DNA of 64,000 nucleotides from positions 124,001-188,000 of the forward strand of contig JASANG010001382.1 of the NCBI GenBank assembly GCA_030248215.1, read 5' to 3'. Below, one piece after another: positions 10,301 through 18,400 of the stretch (position 1 is its first letter; every line of letters begins with the position of its first letter). The notes under the pieces are model-generated. The model was given only the letters and a program-made list of their open reading frames with translations. It made no database searches and had not been told where the DNA came from. This stretch comes from Enoplolaimus lenunculus. Lineage: Eukaryota; Nematoda; Enoplea; Enoplida; Thoracostomopsidae. A program made the translations under genes and the position numbers.

Positions 10301-11809
10301 CGTCTCAGAGTCTCTCGAAATATCGTTAGTTACCGGAATTTACTACCCGGTCAAGATATTTCAATTTTAAAAGAAAATTAGAACACTTATTCTACACTTA
10401 TAAATTTCGATTCGGCTTCTCTGTTGAATACACAGGCCACTAGTCAGCTGATCTTGTAAGGGCTAAAAATATAAGGAGGGGAATACTAGGGTTTTCGATG
10501 ACTTCCACACTGTAAATCTCAGTGAGTTGATTTTAACTCAGAATGAGTTGATTCACTCGGTCTGACTTAGGACTGTCACAACTCAGAATTTTGAGTAGAT
10601 TAAATTCATTCTGAGTTAATTAATCAACTCATCCAAGACAACTCAACTCAGAGTGTGAATCAACTCAACTAAGAGTGGGTTAATGTTTAATGATTTTTAT
10701 TCAGAAATAACCAATTCGCTAGCTGAATCGATTAATCAGCTCATTGTAAATCACAGTGCAAGCAAGACTGAAAATTGTTAAGGGGATCAATTCGTCCAAA
10801 GTGGGGCGTCAGCCCTCCTGGACCCGTCCGACTATGTGCCTGTGAAAACATCTTACAAATTATTTAGACTATCCGTTTTCGGTACGGTGGTAACTATTCG
10901 TTTGCTCTCTTTCAAACAGTAGTTTCAGATACGTACTTGTTTTTAGTTTTCCAGTTGTTGTTGCTTGCGTTGTCATTGGAAAACCCGTTGAGCTTACAGT
11001 TTTTGGCTTATGCTTAGTAGCTTTTACGGGGGGCAATGAACTCCAAGTTGAACTGGAGCTAAAACTGGTAGTTGTCTTCAACGTGGAGCTACGAATTATT
11101 GTTGAGTTTGGTTTGATACTCGAGGCAGCTGTTGAGTTCAATGTTGAGTTCATGTTTGCAGAACTCCAAGTTGAACTGGAGCTAAAACTGGTAGTTGTCT
11201 TCAACGTGGAGCTACGAATTATTGTTGAGTTTGGTTTGATACTCGAGGCAGCTGTTGAGTTCAATGTTGAGTTCAAGTTCGCAGTTGAAATCGGTGTGGC
11301 AGTTGAGATCTTGGTTGAACTTAAAGTGGAGTTCAAGTCAGCGTTTGGGCCAAACATCGAGCTTGAAGAAGTAGATGAAGTGAGCACAGAGCTCAAACTA
11401 TCAGCAGTACTCAGCATTGAGCTTGTGAATTTAGTTGAGCTCAACGTTGAATTCAGGCCATTGATTGGATTCAAAGTTGAGCTGGATTTTATGGCTGAAT
11501 TCGACGTTGAGCTTGAGAAAACCATTGAACTCGATGTTATGCTCGATCTTGGAGTTGAACTCAACGTCGAGGTCCAACTAGCACTTTTACTCAATATCGA
11601 GCTTACACCCCCAAGTGCACGCAACGCTGAATTCGAAATACCATGTGAACTCGTTGTTGAGCTTTGTGCTGCATCGATTTCAGTGGGAAGATCAGCAACA
11701 GATAGCAAGGTGGAAGTTGAAATCGTGGTGGTGATGGAGTCGGTCGAATAGAAGATGGCGGTTGCCTCATGATCGACAGACGAATCTGCGACAAATGGAC
11801 TCGATGTCT
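1298..11809 (-). CDS. CPG4-like two-domain Cys-rich, Ser/Thr-rich protein gene (5' end missing)
   Basis: Seven exons on the minus strand join in frame: 11809-10937, 8835-8543, 7782-7562, 5888-5725, 3698-3499, 2160-1931, 1397-1298 (TGA at 1300-1298). Every junction has AG/GT borders and matching phase. The product starts with about 290 Ser/Thr-rich residues holding eight NST sequons, followed by two Cys-rich domains that align with each other (CKGY...RC, then FAVFCSKQ...AF...C...EC...LDC, then GPIASQC...RC; second copy VCDTY, FAIAC, KPIARQC). The Cys spacing resembles nematode chondroitin proteoglycan 4 domains, which suggests a secreted or surface glycoprotein; this family call is from memory. 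The first exon, which should carry a signal peptide, was not found and would have to end in phase 1. The introns hold MITEs and a 24-bp minisatellite. Possible AATAAA signals lie at 1181-1176 and 1120-1115. Confidence 0.7.
1931..2160 (-). CDS. CPG4-like gene, domain 2 central exon
   Basis: The acceptor is TTATTTTAAG and the donor TACAA/GTAAGG. It encodes CKYVPRDRVLAMFAIAC, AKCYQEALE, FEDCIK and CNAYRKRIECYK, aligning with the domain 1 central exon and with the same junction phases (0 in, 2 out). Confidence 0.7.
2267..2640. mobile_element. hAT-like non-autonomous element
   Basis: It begins CAGGATGTAACCGG and ends TTTACACCCTG. The flanking 8-mers TTAGTAAG and TTTGAAAG match at 6 of 8 positions, a decayed target duplication. 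It lies in an intron of the CPG4-like gene. Confidence 0.6.
3015..3182. mobile_element. GGCCCGTAGCC-type repeat copy
   Basis: It starts GAGCCCGTAGCCAAGGG and ends near GCTGGCTACTGG, with poly-C/poly-G rich inner flanks. Related copies lie at about 24685-24845, 45736-45904, 54655-54822, 56405-56572 and 61305-61452. The ends are inverted repeats of about 11 bp. Confidence 0.55.
3270..3422. mobile_element. TTAGGC-bearing MITE, family A
   Basis: The ends are GGCCCATGTAAAGATCAGG and its inverted partner (TTCCGCCTCTGTTCTC...GGCC). The interior contains GCTTAGGCTTAGGCTTAGG. Confidence 0.65.
3499..3698 (-). CDS. CPG4-like gene, domain 2 first exon
   Basis: The acceptor is TTCGCTTCAG and the donor AAATTC/GTAAGC. 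It encodes 66 codons ending FDHVCDTYVTGNGCLKQTKF, the second copy of the C-x2-Y...C element. The phase at both ends matches its neighbours. Confidence 0.7.
4060..4260. mobile_element. TTAGGC-bearing MITE, family B
   Basis: The left end GGCCCATATTACTTTAAGG is mirrored at the right by GCCTGTTAAATTGGCCC. The interior has GTTTAGGCTTAGG and GCTTAGGCTTAGG blocks separated by a TTTTGCAACGC spacer. Confidence 0.62.
4582..5202. mobile_element. GAGTC foldback MITE with a second element inserted
   Basis: The outer ends CACTGCAAAAAATAGG and CTTGCAG match the GAGTC foldback family. At about 4639-5072 it is interrupted by another element whose ends match 8897-9326 in reverse orientation (GAGTCACTACAG at the right). 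Confidence 0.6.
5459..5712. mobile_element. GAGTT foldback MITE
   Basis: It begins CACTGTAAAATTACAATGAG and ends AAATTTACAGTG. The arms are complementary for most of their length and rich in GAGTT/AACTC. Sister copies lie at 10508-10758 and 55826-56076. Confidence 0.68.
5725..5888 (-). CDS. CPG4-like gene, domain 1 last exon
   Basis: The acceptor is TATATTTTCAG and the donor TACTCAG/GTAAAG. It encodes GPIASQC, then GLIYGGQLRCDIRLP and a Lys/Tyr-rich linker. The 24-bp minisatellite begins in the intron about 45 bp before this acceptor, and a foldback MITE ends 13 bp past the donor. Confidence 0.72.
5935..7205. repeat. 24-bp minisatellite, about 53 copies
   Basis: The unit is GCAGTTGCAACTT followed by YTGTAGAAATT, with point variants. 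Higher-order structure is visible: about 115 bp at 6604-6717 recurs nearly unchanged at 7064-7178. The 24-bp period keeps several frames open, giving long spurious frames on both strands. It sits in the intron between the central and last exons of CPG4-like domain 1. Confidence 0.92.
7405..7548. mobile_element. TTAGGC-bearing MITE, family B
   Basis: The ends are GGCCCATGTTACTTTTAGG and CCTCTAAAAGTAACATTGGTC. The interior includes TTGCTTAGGCTTAGGCTTAG. Confidence 0.68.
7562..7782 (-). CDS. CPG4-like gene, domain 1 central exon
   Basis: The acceptor is GCGTTTTCAG and the donor TTAGG/GTAAAG. It encodes 73 codons beginning CQDF and including FAVFCSKQFVAFYRRDARC and QQDTLDCL. It is preceded by a phase 0 junction, as is the equivalent domain 2 exon. 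A TTAGGC-bearing MITE ends 14 bp downstream of the donor. Confidence 0.74.
7892..8116. mobile_element. TTAGGC-bearing MITE, family A (reverse)
   Basis: CCTAAGCCTAAGCCTAAGC runs separate GTATGAATGAGCC spacers (three blocks). The right part (TAGTCTAAAGCTTAAACTG, then CCTGTTCTATACATGGG) is the usual left half of family A in reverse. Confidence 0.65.
8135..8302. mobile_element. CCGTCCGTCAC palindromic MITE
   Basis: The arms GGCGCCATCCGTCACCGTGC and GACGGACGGCGCCGGACGG are inverted around a short ACACAGGTATACTGT centre. The outer ends AGTGTTGCACTATACTT and ACGCATCCCTTA match other copies (26412, 42985). Confidence 0.6.
8543..8835 (-). CDS. CPG4-like gene, domain 1 first exon
   Basis: The acceptor is GTAATTTCAG and the donor CAA/GTAAGA. 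It joins the Ser/Thr exon as A+TC. It encodes LLQLDDCVQLEEPLNSCLF and, near the end, SCKGYHNLKRC, the C-x2-Y-x4-C element of CPG4-like domains. Confidence 0.72.
8897..9326. mobile_element. TA-flanked MITE (CTGTAGTGACYCGAATAAG ends)
   Basis: The left end is CTGTAGTGACCCGAATAAG and the right end CTTATTCGAGTCACTACAC, directly flanked by TA on both sides. It is the same family as the inner element at about 4639-5072. Confidence 0.7.
9327..10507. other. Intronic repeat debris in the CPG4-like gene
   Basis: It holds a CCGGAAAAA-rich piece resembling a decayed hAT-like end (about 9335-9420) and a fragment of the GGCCCGTAGCC-type repeat (about 9890-9945). No convincing exon is visible. Confidence 0.4.
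10508..10758. mobile_element. GAGTT foldback MITE
   Basis: The ends CACTGTAAATCTCAGTGAG and TGTAAATCACAGTG are inverted repeats, and the two arms pair along most of the element. Confidence 0.68.
10937..11809 (-). CDS. CPG4-like gene, Ser/Thr-rich mucin-like exon
   Basis: The acceptor follows TGTATTTTGCAG and the donor is ACAA/GTACGT. The exon encodes about 290 residues dominated by Ser and Thr with repeated NST sequons. It contains an in-frame 123-bp (41-residue) tandem duplication at about 11041-11286. The frame stays open to 11906, so the exon may begin further upstream. Confidence 0.6.
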
Positions 11810-11904
11810 CTGCAAAATACAGCTTGAATTGAGAAAAGCAGTTACCGTAAGCCAGCAGTGAGTGGGCACTAGAGGATACAGTGGGAGCGTACGCTTCTTC
11901 GTTC

Positions 11905-12110
11905 AAAAAATTTATAGTGATAAAATAGTAAGGTCCCTAACTTATAATTTTTACCCTCAGAAAATGTTTTGTTAAAAAATACAATTTTTCTCTCAGAATT
12001 TTTTAGTGATAAAATGGTAAAAGTTACTCCTTACATAACAATGGTTCCCCCTCAGAAAAGTTTACGGTGATAAAATGTAACAAAAACTGGCTTCAAAATC
12101 TATAGAAATT
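11905..12110. repeat. GTGATAAAATGGTAAGGTCC dispersed repeat
   Basis: Three imperfect modules of CAGAAATTTTTTGTGATAAA followed by TGGTAAGGTCCCTACCTTAC occur here. Similar modules recur at about 49180-49290, 61555-61700 and 63420-63500. The ends are not defined. Confidence 0.5.
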
Positions 12111-12132
12111 AAAGTTTTTCGGTTGTAAATTC

Positions 12133-12250
12133 CGGCTCAAGTAAAGATCAGGAGCGGAACGTTGTTCTGTGCGATTGCAATAGAGTAGAGCTTAAACTTT
12201 ATAAAACTTTTTGCTTAGGCTTTGGCTTAGGAAAATGTTTACGGTTACGA
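12133..12250. mobile_element. TTAGGC MITE family A, partial
   Basis: The left half is recognisable (GTAAAGATCAGGAGCGGAAC, GATTGCAATAGAGTAGAGC) and runs into GCTTAGGCTTTGGCTTAGG. The right terminus is not clear. Confidence 0.5.
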
Positions 12251-12491
12251 ATATGTTTTATACATTTGCCGGATTAATTAAAAAGCGTTCAAAAGAGCCA
12301 CCATACCTATTGAAAGACATGGCCTGATCTGTAGTACCCAGCAAAACAATATTGGTAGCAGTTCCGGTCGGCAGAAAATAAAATAATTTCGGTTCATGAT
12401 GCTGCTAAAAGCAGTATGGTTGTCTTGATTCTATGACAAAAACAACAAGTTTACCAACAGGTTGTCAAACCCGGTAAGCTCCCAAAGTTGA

Positions 12492-12665
12492 GCCCAAAAC
12501 ATCAGCGGCGGAACGTTTTTCTGTGGACTGCAATAGAGTAAGCTTAAGATTTAGACTAATTTTTTGCTTAGCTTATAAATATTAGGCTTGGGAATATGCT
12601 CATTATTGTTACGCTTTAGGCTTAGGCTTAGACTTAGGCTTTAAGGAGTATGCTTAGTTTAGAAT
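12492..12665. mobile_element. TTAGGC MITE family A, diverged
   Basis: It has ATCAGCGGCGGAACG and CTGCAATAGAGTAAGCTTAAG, followed by TTAGGCTTAGGCTTAGACTTA. The right terminal repeat is degraded. Confidence 0.5.
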
Positions 12666-12723
12666 GCTCAATTTGAAAAGCATCTGATGGAAAATTAGAC
12701 TGGAATACGTTTGAGAATAAGTG

Positions 12724-12904
12724 CACTGCAAAAACTGGTGAGTCAAATTGACTCTCTTCGAAAGCGGCTTTTCGGGACTACACAAACTGAGTCCGACTCA
12801 GTGAATCGAATTTGACTCTGGCGGAGTCGAATTTGACTCAGTTTGTGTTGTCCCGTAGAGCTAATTTCAGATATTGTGAATTTGACTCGCTATTCTTTGC
12901 AGTG
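12724..12904. mobile_element. GAGTC foldback MITE
   Basis: The ends are CACTGCAAAAACTGGTGAGT and TTCTTTGCAGTG. It is a palindrome built from TGACTC/GAGTCA motifs. A half copy lies at about 13425-13535. Confidence 0.68.
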
Positions 12905-14628
12905 TGGCTACATCTGGTCAGAAAATATCTGGTTTCGGTCTGTTAGGATTGCGGCAAACGATTGCCTAAACTCGACAATTGTTGAGACGACAATTATTCA
13001 AACGGAACAACTGCTCAATCACGACCATTGCCCAAATGACAATTGCCCAAATGCGACGATTGCCTAAAATGTCCCTGCTTACAACAATTACGTTTCCTGT
13101 TTAAGACCTTGAGACCGGTAAACTTGGAAACTGAGAGGCTTATGTTTTTATTAGGCTAAAAGATTAGGCTTAATTTTCGGCTATTACACATAGGTTAAAA
13201 ATTTTACTAAGATTCTTTGCTCCGAGTGGATCGAGGATAAATTATCTTCGACGCCTCCCTCTGAATCTGTTCCTGATGAATGTCATGGAATCGACATTCA
13301 ATGATTGGCCCATTGATTTGTGTGCTGTTTCAGGTCTGAAAATTTTTTACAGATTTGCCAGGCTGCAGTTCGCCGAGTCAGCTTTGACCCTACGTTGTTT
13401 TTCACATAAACTCTATTTTGCACTGGAAAACATGGTGAAATTTGACTCTGGCGGAATCGAATTTTGACTCAGTTTGTGTAATCAGGAAAAGCCTATTTCG
13501 GAGACAGTCAATTTGACTCATCATATTTTGCAGTGTAAAAACGTATTAAAAGTTGAATAGTAAGACCCTTCAGGCCCCTCTCAGCATGGCCACGGGCTCG
13601 AAATGACTAACACGTGGCATTTGCGCAATCATTGTTTGGTTGGACACTGTCGTTTGGATAATTGTGGCATTTGAATTATTGCTGTTCGAGTATTTGTCGC
13701 AGCTTAAAAGAAAAAATCATCCGCTCGATAAATAGAAACATAATACGTGCATAAATATATTTTAAATTTCTCAAAATAAACCCTGCTGCTATAATATTGC
13801 GCTACGATAAAACATAAAATTTCTCCGAGTATTTATGATAAATTTGTGATTGTAGTTGTAATTTGCAGCAATTCTAAAGAATCTGTTGCCACGTACAAAG
13901 CGTTTCCCTTTTAGGGTAGTGAAAGTTGTAAATATTATAACGGTCAATACTGAAAATATTAATAATATAGAATTTAAAACTTGAATATAATTGATACCAA
14001 ATATTACAAAAATCACCAATTCTCAAGGCGGTGCGACTTCTATACATGCAAAACTTATGTATAGATTGTGAAAGTTACGGATTTTAACTTATCAGATTCG
14101 TTAACGCGTCATCCTGTTATGTTTACAGGTTTGATAAAGCCCACGAGGTGTTCCAAATGTGCTCTTCGCACTAGAATATTTTGAATACTGTTTATGAAAA
14201 ATTTTATCTGGATGGAATGGTTGGCATAATCGTACACCGAAATAGAAATATATTCTATTCTGTGCAAAAATTTCAAGCAGGAGTATTACTCTTGTCAAAT
14301 TTTTCGTGGTAAATTTCCCTACTTGTTTACAATATTCGTACTCTTCAGTGCATGATTTACCGTTGGTGCAACAAATATATCAAACAGACATAAATATACT
14401 GAACAAAAAATTAATGTCGATTTGTGATTCGAGCTTTCTCTTCTATAATTCTGTATCATAGCTTAAAGTTTAATGTAACTGCGCCTGATTTTACTTAGCT
14501 AGTATGGATGCGATTACTTTTTGTGTGTTTGTCATTTCTAGTTCGTAAGAGATAAGTTAGATCGACACAGCGTTTCGAACGTTAACATAGAGTAATTGTT
14601 ACTTATATATTGGTTCTAATAATTGTAA
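12905..14628. other. Interval upstream of the CPG4-like exons
   Basis: Besides the half MITE at 13425-13535, one coding-like segment stands out on the minus strand (about 14276-14125, FGVRLCQPFHPDKIF, with AG before and GT after). It does not join in phase to the Ser/Thr exon. No signal-peptide exon could be fixed. Confidence 0.3.
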
Positions 14629-15236
14629 GCATGTGAGACATGCTTGTCCGTTATGTGCACATGCAATATAGTGCAGTGCACTGTATGTATGCTAGCTGGC
14701 AGCATACGGTCGACAAATATAGTCGACGAAAATGGTAGTTGGACAGGCGGGCTACGTGGCGCAGTGGTAGAGTGTTCGCTTAAGGATCCATAGGCTAAGA
14801 GTTCGATCCCCGCTCTAGCCCGCTTTTCCAGCTGCTTAGTTAAAGGTCTGAAGTCGCGGTTCCTACCTAGACTGACATGGGGGCTACGCCGTGAGCGCAA
14901 TGGTAAACTGCCGCGCTATGAACACGCTATCCAGTCGAAAATAGGATGGACGGTCAGGGGACGACCTTGTTGAAAAAAGGGCATGTAAGCATGTGAGACA
15001 TGCTTGTCCGTTATGTGCACATGCAATATAGTGCAGTGCACTGTATGTATGCTAGCTGGCAGCATACGGTCGACAAATATAGTCGACGAAAATGGTAGTT
15101 GGACAGGTGGGCTACGTGGCGCAGTGGTAGAGTGCTCGCTTAAGGATCTATAGGCTGAGAGTTCGATCCCCGCTCTAGCCCGCTTTTCCAGCTGCTTAGT
15201 TAAAAGGTCTGATGTTCCGGTTCCTACCTAGACTGA
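14629..15236 (+). mobile_element. Tandem tRNA-derived SINE units (two copies)
   Basis: Two units lie about 360 bp apart: AAGCATGTGAGACATGCTTG...tRNA-like...CTAGACTGACA, joined by a linker starting GGGGGCTACGCCGTGAGCGC. Each tRNA-like part (14749-14821, 15109-15181) has an A box TGGCGCAGTGG and B box AGTTCGATCCC; the acceptor arms pair (GGGCTA/TAGCCC) but the anticodon arm does not. The array ends about 50 bp before the lipase ATG. Confidence 0.75.
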
Positions 15237-15287
15237 CAGTAATATGTAATTTACATTTGTTTAGTTACTGTAGTACCTATTGAATTA

Positions 15288-15447
15288 ATGAACTTATCAT
15301 TTGCTGGTTGTGGTTTTCTGGGTTTGTATCATGTTGGGGTTGCATGCGCAATTAAAGAATATGCGCCTCATCTGGTTATTGATCGGATTTCTGGAGCGTC
15401 TGCTGGTTCTGTAGCAGCATGTGCTCTCATGTGCGATATTTGCTTGG
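15288..15447 (+). CDS. ATGL-like exon 1 (oxyanion loop and catalytic Ser)
   Basis: ATG then [19 protein letters not shown] and [10 protein letters not shown], ending TTGG/GTAAGT. The start lies one residue before the conserved block, slightly shorter than human. A TTTGTTTAG 25 bases upstream could be a trans-splice acceptor. Confidence 0.88.
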
Positions 15448-18400
15448 GTAAGTTTAGGTTCATCATCATGAAATAATTTTTAAAGTTTCATTGTACATTT
15501 GTAAATATACTATAGAGCGTTCGGTTCTTAATTCGTTGATCTTATTGTATTGTTTCGGATGTGGAAGAATTGCAAGAGATAGTGATATGTACCTAGCGGA
15601 AAACTTATTATTTCTGTAGAGACATATAAGTTCGAAAAATTATTTTCCCTGTTTGTTAATTTGTTGGAGCTACACGGTCTGCACTACCCCTGATCGAAGT
15701 TTTGCTCAAAGATAAACTGGCATAGACATAGCACTGATAGTAGTTTGATGTTTATAAATTTATTAAGTATTTTTCAAAATTCGAATTTAAATTTTGCTTA
15801 TAACTTCTCTCATGGTATTAAGTTTTCATATTATTTTAGGCGAGGGCACAAGCGCAATCTTGAAGGTAGTCAATCAAGCGCGACAGCGTGTTCTCGGCCC
15901 GTTGCATCCGTCATTCGATTTAATGAAAATCCTCCGTGAAGGTCTTTTGATGATGTTGCCTGATAACGCACATGAAATTTGTACTGGCCGGTTACATATT
16001 TCATTGACACGATTCACCGATGGCCGTAATGTTCTAGTCAATCATTTTGATTCGAAAGAAGAACTTGTGCAAGTGAGGCAGTTTGACTAAAAACTATTTG
16101 GTCGTGCAAGTTTCGTTGCAGCTTACAAATTTTCGGAATATTTAGGCGTTAAGTACTAATTATTTATTTTTCGTTATTTTCATGTTACTTTTTTCCACCA
16201 ACCATGGTCTTAAACAATTTTCTGTTGGGAACAAGAGAGTAATTCTTGCTTTATAAGTTATGTGGCGTTCGCAATAATTTTTAAAACTTAGCGATAGATA
16301 ATAGTAGTGTTGATGTTAACGAGTGTAAGCGTACAATTTCTCCGCTTGTGGTTTTTATGGACCCTTTGTGTATTGCTCAACATTGAACAGTGATATGTAG
16401 ATATTCAATAAGAAAATGGATAATAATTTAGGGAAAAATTCTCAAAGGATCCTATTTTATCACCTGCAAAGAATTGGACAATACAAAGCTCTTGCGAAGT
16501 AAATTGTTTTAATTTCAGGCAATAATCTGTAGCTCGTTTATTCCTTTCTACTGTGGAACGATGCCTCCGACGTACAAAGGCGTTGTAAGTTTACTATCGG
16601 TCGTTGTAGTATTTTTTGTAATCCTGGTTTTTAAATGTATTGATAAATAGGCACGCAAAAATATCACGAAACTAAACGTTTTAAACGACTGCACAACGAT
16701 TCGTAACAGCACAATGCAGCTGAATTTTCAGTTGGCACAAAATGAATAAATTCGTACGCTTCCGTTTTTCGAATACCTGATACCAAATTTTGGAAAGTAT
16801 CAATTTTGGTCAGTAGCGGACTTTGTCTGATTTCTTTTTGGTATATAGGTAATAATCAGGGTGCAAAGCGTAACTGGATTATACTGGGATCGGAAATGGA
16901 ATCAGAACTACGAAATTTGTGACTATGCAAATAATTTGTGTTAACCAGTATACGTATAATTGAATTAGGCTGTCTGTTGGCTGGCAACAATTCTCAAAAA
17001 CGTCGCATGAAAAAATTGGCAATCATTTTCTGTCTTTGTAAATCTAAACAATCAATTATTGATAAGTTAACTCATCAAAAAACAATTTAATAGATACCTA
17101 AATGATGCAGAAATTTCATACAACATATCACAACAAGTAGAGCTAAATTTAAAATGTGTAAATTCCGATTCCGATTGCACAATCAATCGGAATCGGAGCT
17201 CGTTTTGAATCGGAGTTTTAATCGGGATCGGAATTCCAACTGCAGCCTGGTAATAATAGTCAATTTTTGTGGAAGTTCACTTTCCTAGTGTTCAGCTTGC
17301 AAAGCTGCAGGAACTCCAGTCAGTTGGTAGTTGATGCTTTAATGCTGCTTGCATGCTTTGCTCAGCAGCTCATTCTAAATTTATTTCTAGTTTAGCTACA
17401 TACTTACAATATTTTGTATATATTTTACTTGATGTGTTATACTCTGGACTGGATTCTGTTTAGTGTATTGTACACATTCTTTCTGAAGTTAGACCTGTTA
17501 GTATAAGCTTGTCCTTGTACATATATTATTGTCTTAAGCTTGTAACACTACATATCTGTGCAGTGTCTGTTATATAAATAACCAGTGGGTCAGCTAACTA
17601 AGGTTTTCACCGATTCTGAATCCCTAAACCGATTGCGACGCAGCCGAATACAATTTCGAACTTTATTATATTTTTGATCATGAAACCGTATCCTAACTTG
17701 TGATGCCACTCGGCAATGCTAGGGAGGGTTTACGAGTGAAACTCCCGTCCTTTGTGATTAACCCCCTTCGTAATTTCGATCAAACGTAACATACCCCTTG
17801 CCAAATTCCGGAATCCAGGCTCCATCGCGCATGACAAGCAGGTAGTGAATTTATTGAGTTTTTTGCTATCAAATAATGCTAATGCAGTTAGATGCCACGC
17901 TCTTTTCTCATAAATAAAGGCTGTTTTTACGCTATCCTTGACATTTATTGTAAAACAAATCCCAGATATGTTTTCAGATGAATTACTGAAGCGTTTAAAG
18001 ATTACGTGTGAAAGAAGCGCACGTGCTTCGGTAAATAATATATACGAGTAATCCGTAGCTGAACAAACGTTCAACTGTCTTAAAATGCACTGTGTTTTGG
18101 CATATGTTTAGAAAGCTTTGCGCAAGCGAGCCTATACTTAAGCTTAGAAACTTGATTGATAATTGTGTATTCAATTCCGATACAATTTTTTAGTCTGTGT
18201 GGTCCGGTCGGAACGATGGACACCGGGATGTAGCAACCGCAGAGGGAAATACGCGTCCCAAATTGATGTCTGCTTAAGACAATATACAAATTACATACAT
18301 GTTAAAAATATACGCATAAAAACAGGCTTTGTCTTATAGAATACCGACACAAAGAAAAAGTAAACAACAATCTTCTATGTTCAGAATTTTTCGCTTAGAA

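Noticed and set aside
14749-15181. Two functional tRNA genes
   Set aside because: A and B boxes are good but the anticodon arms do not pair; the copies are embedded in longer repeated units shared with 1-372.
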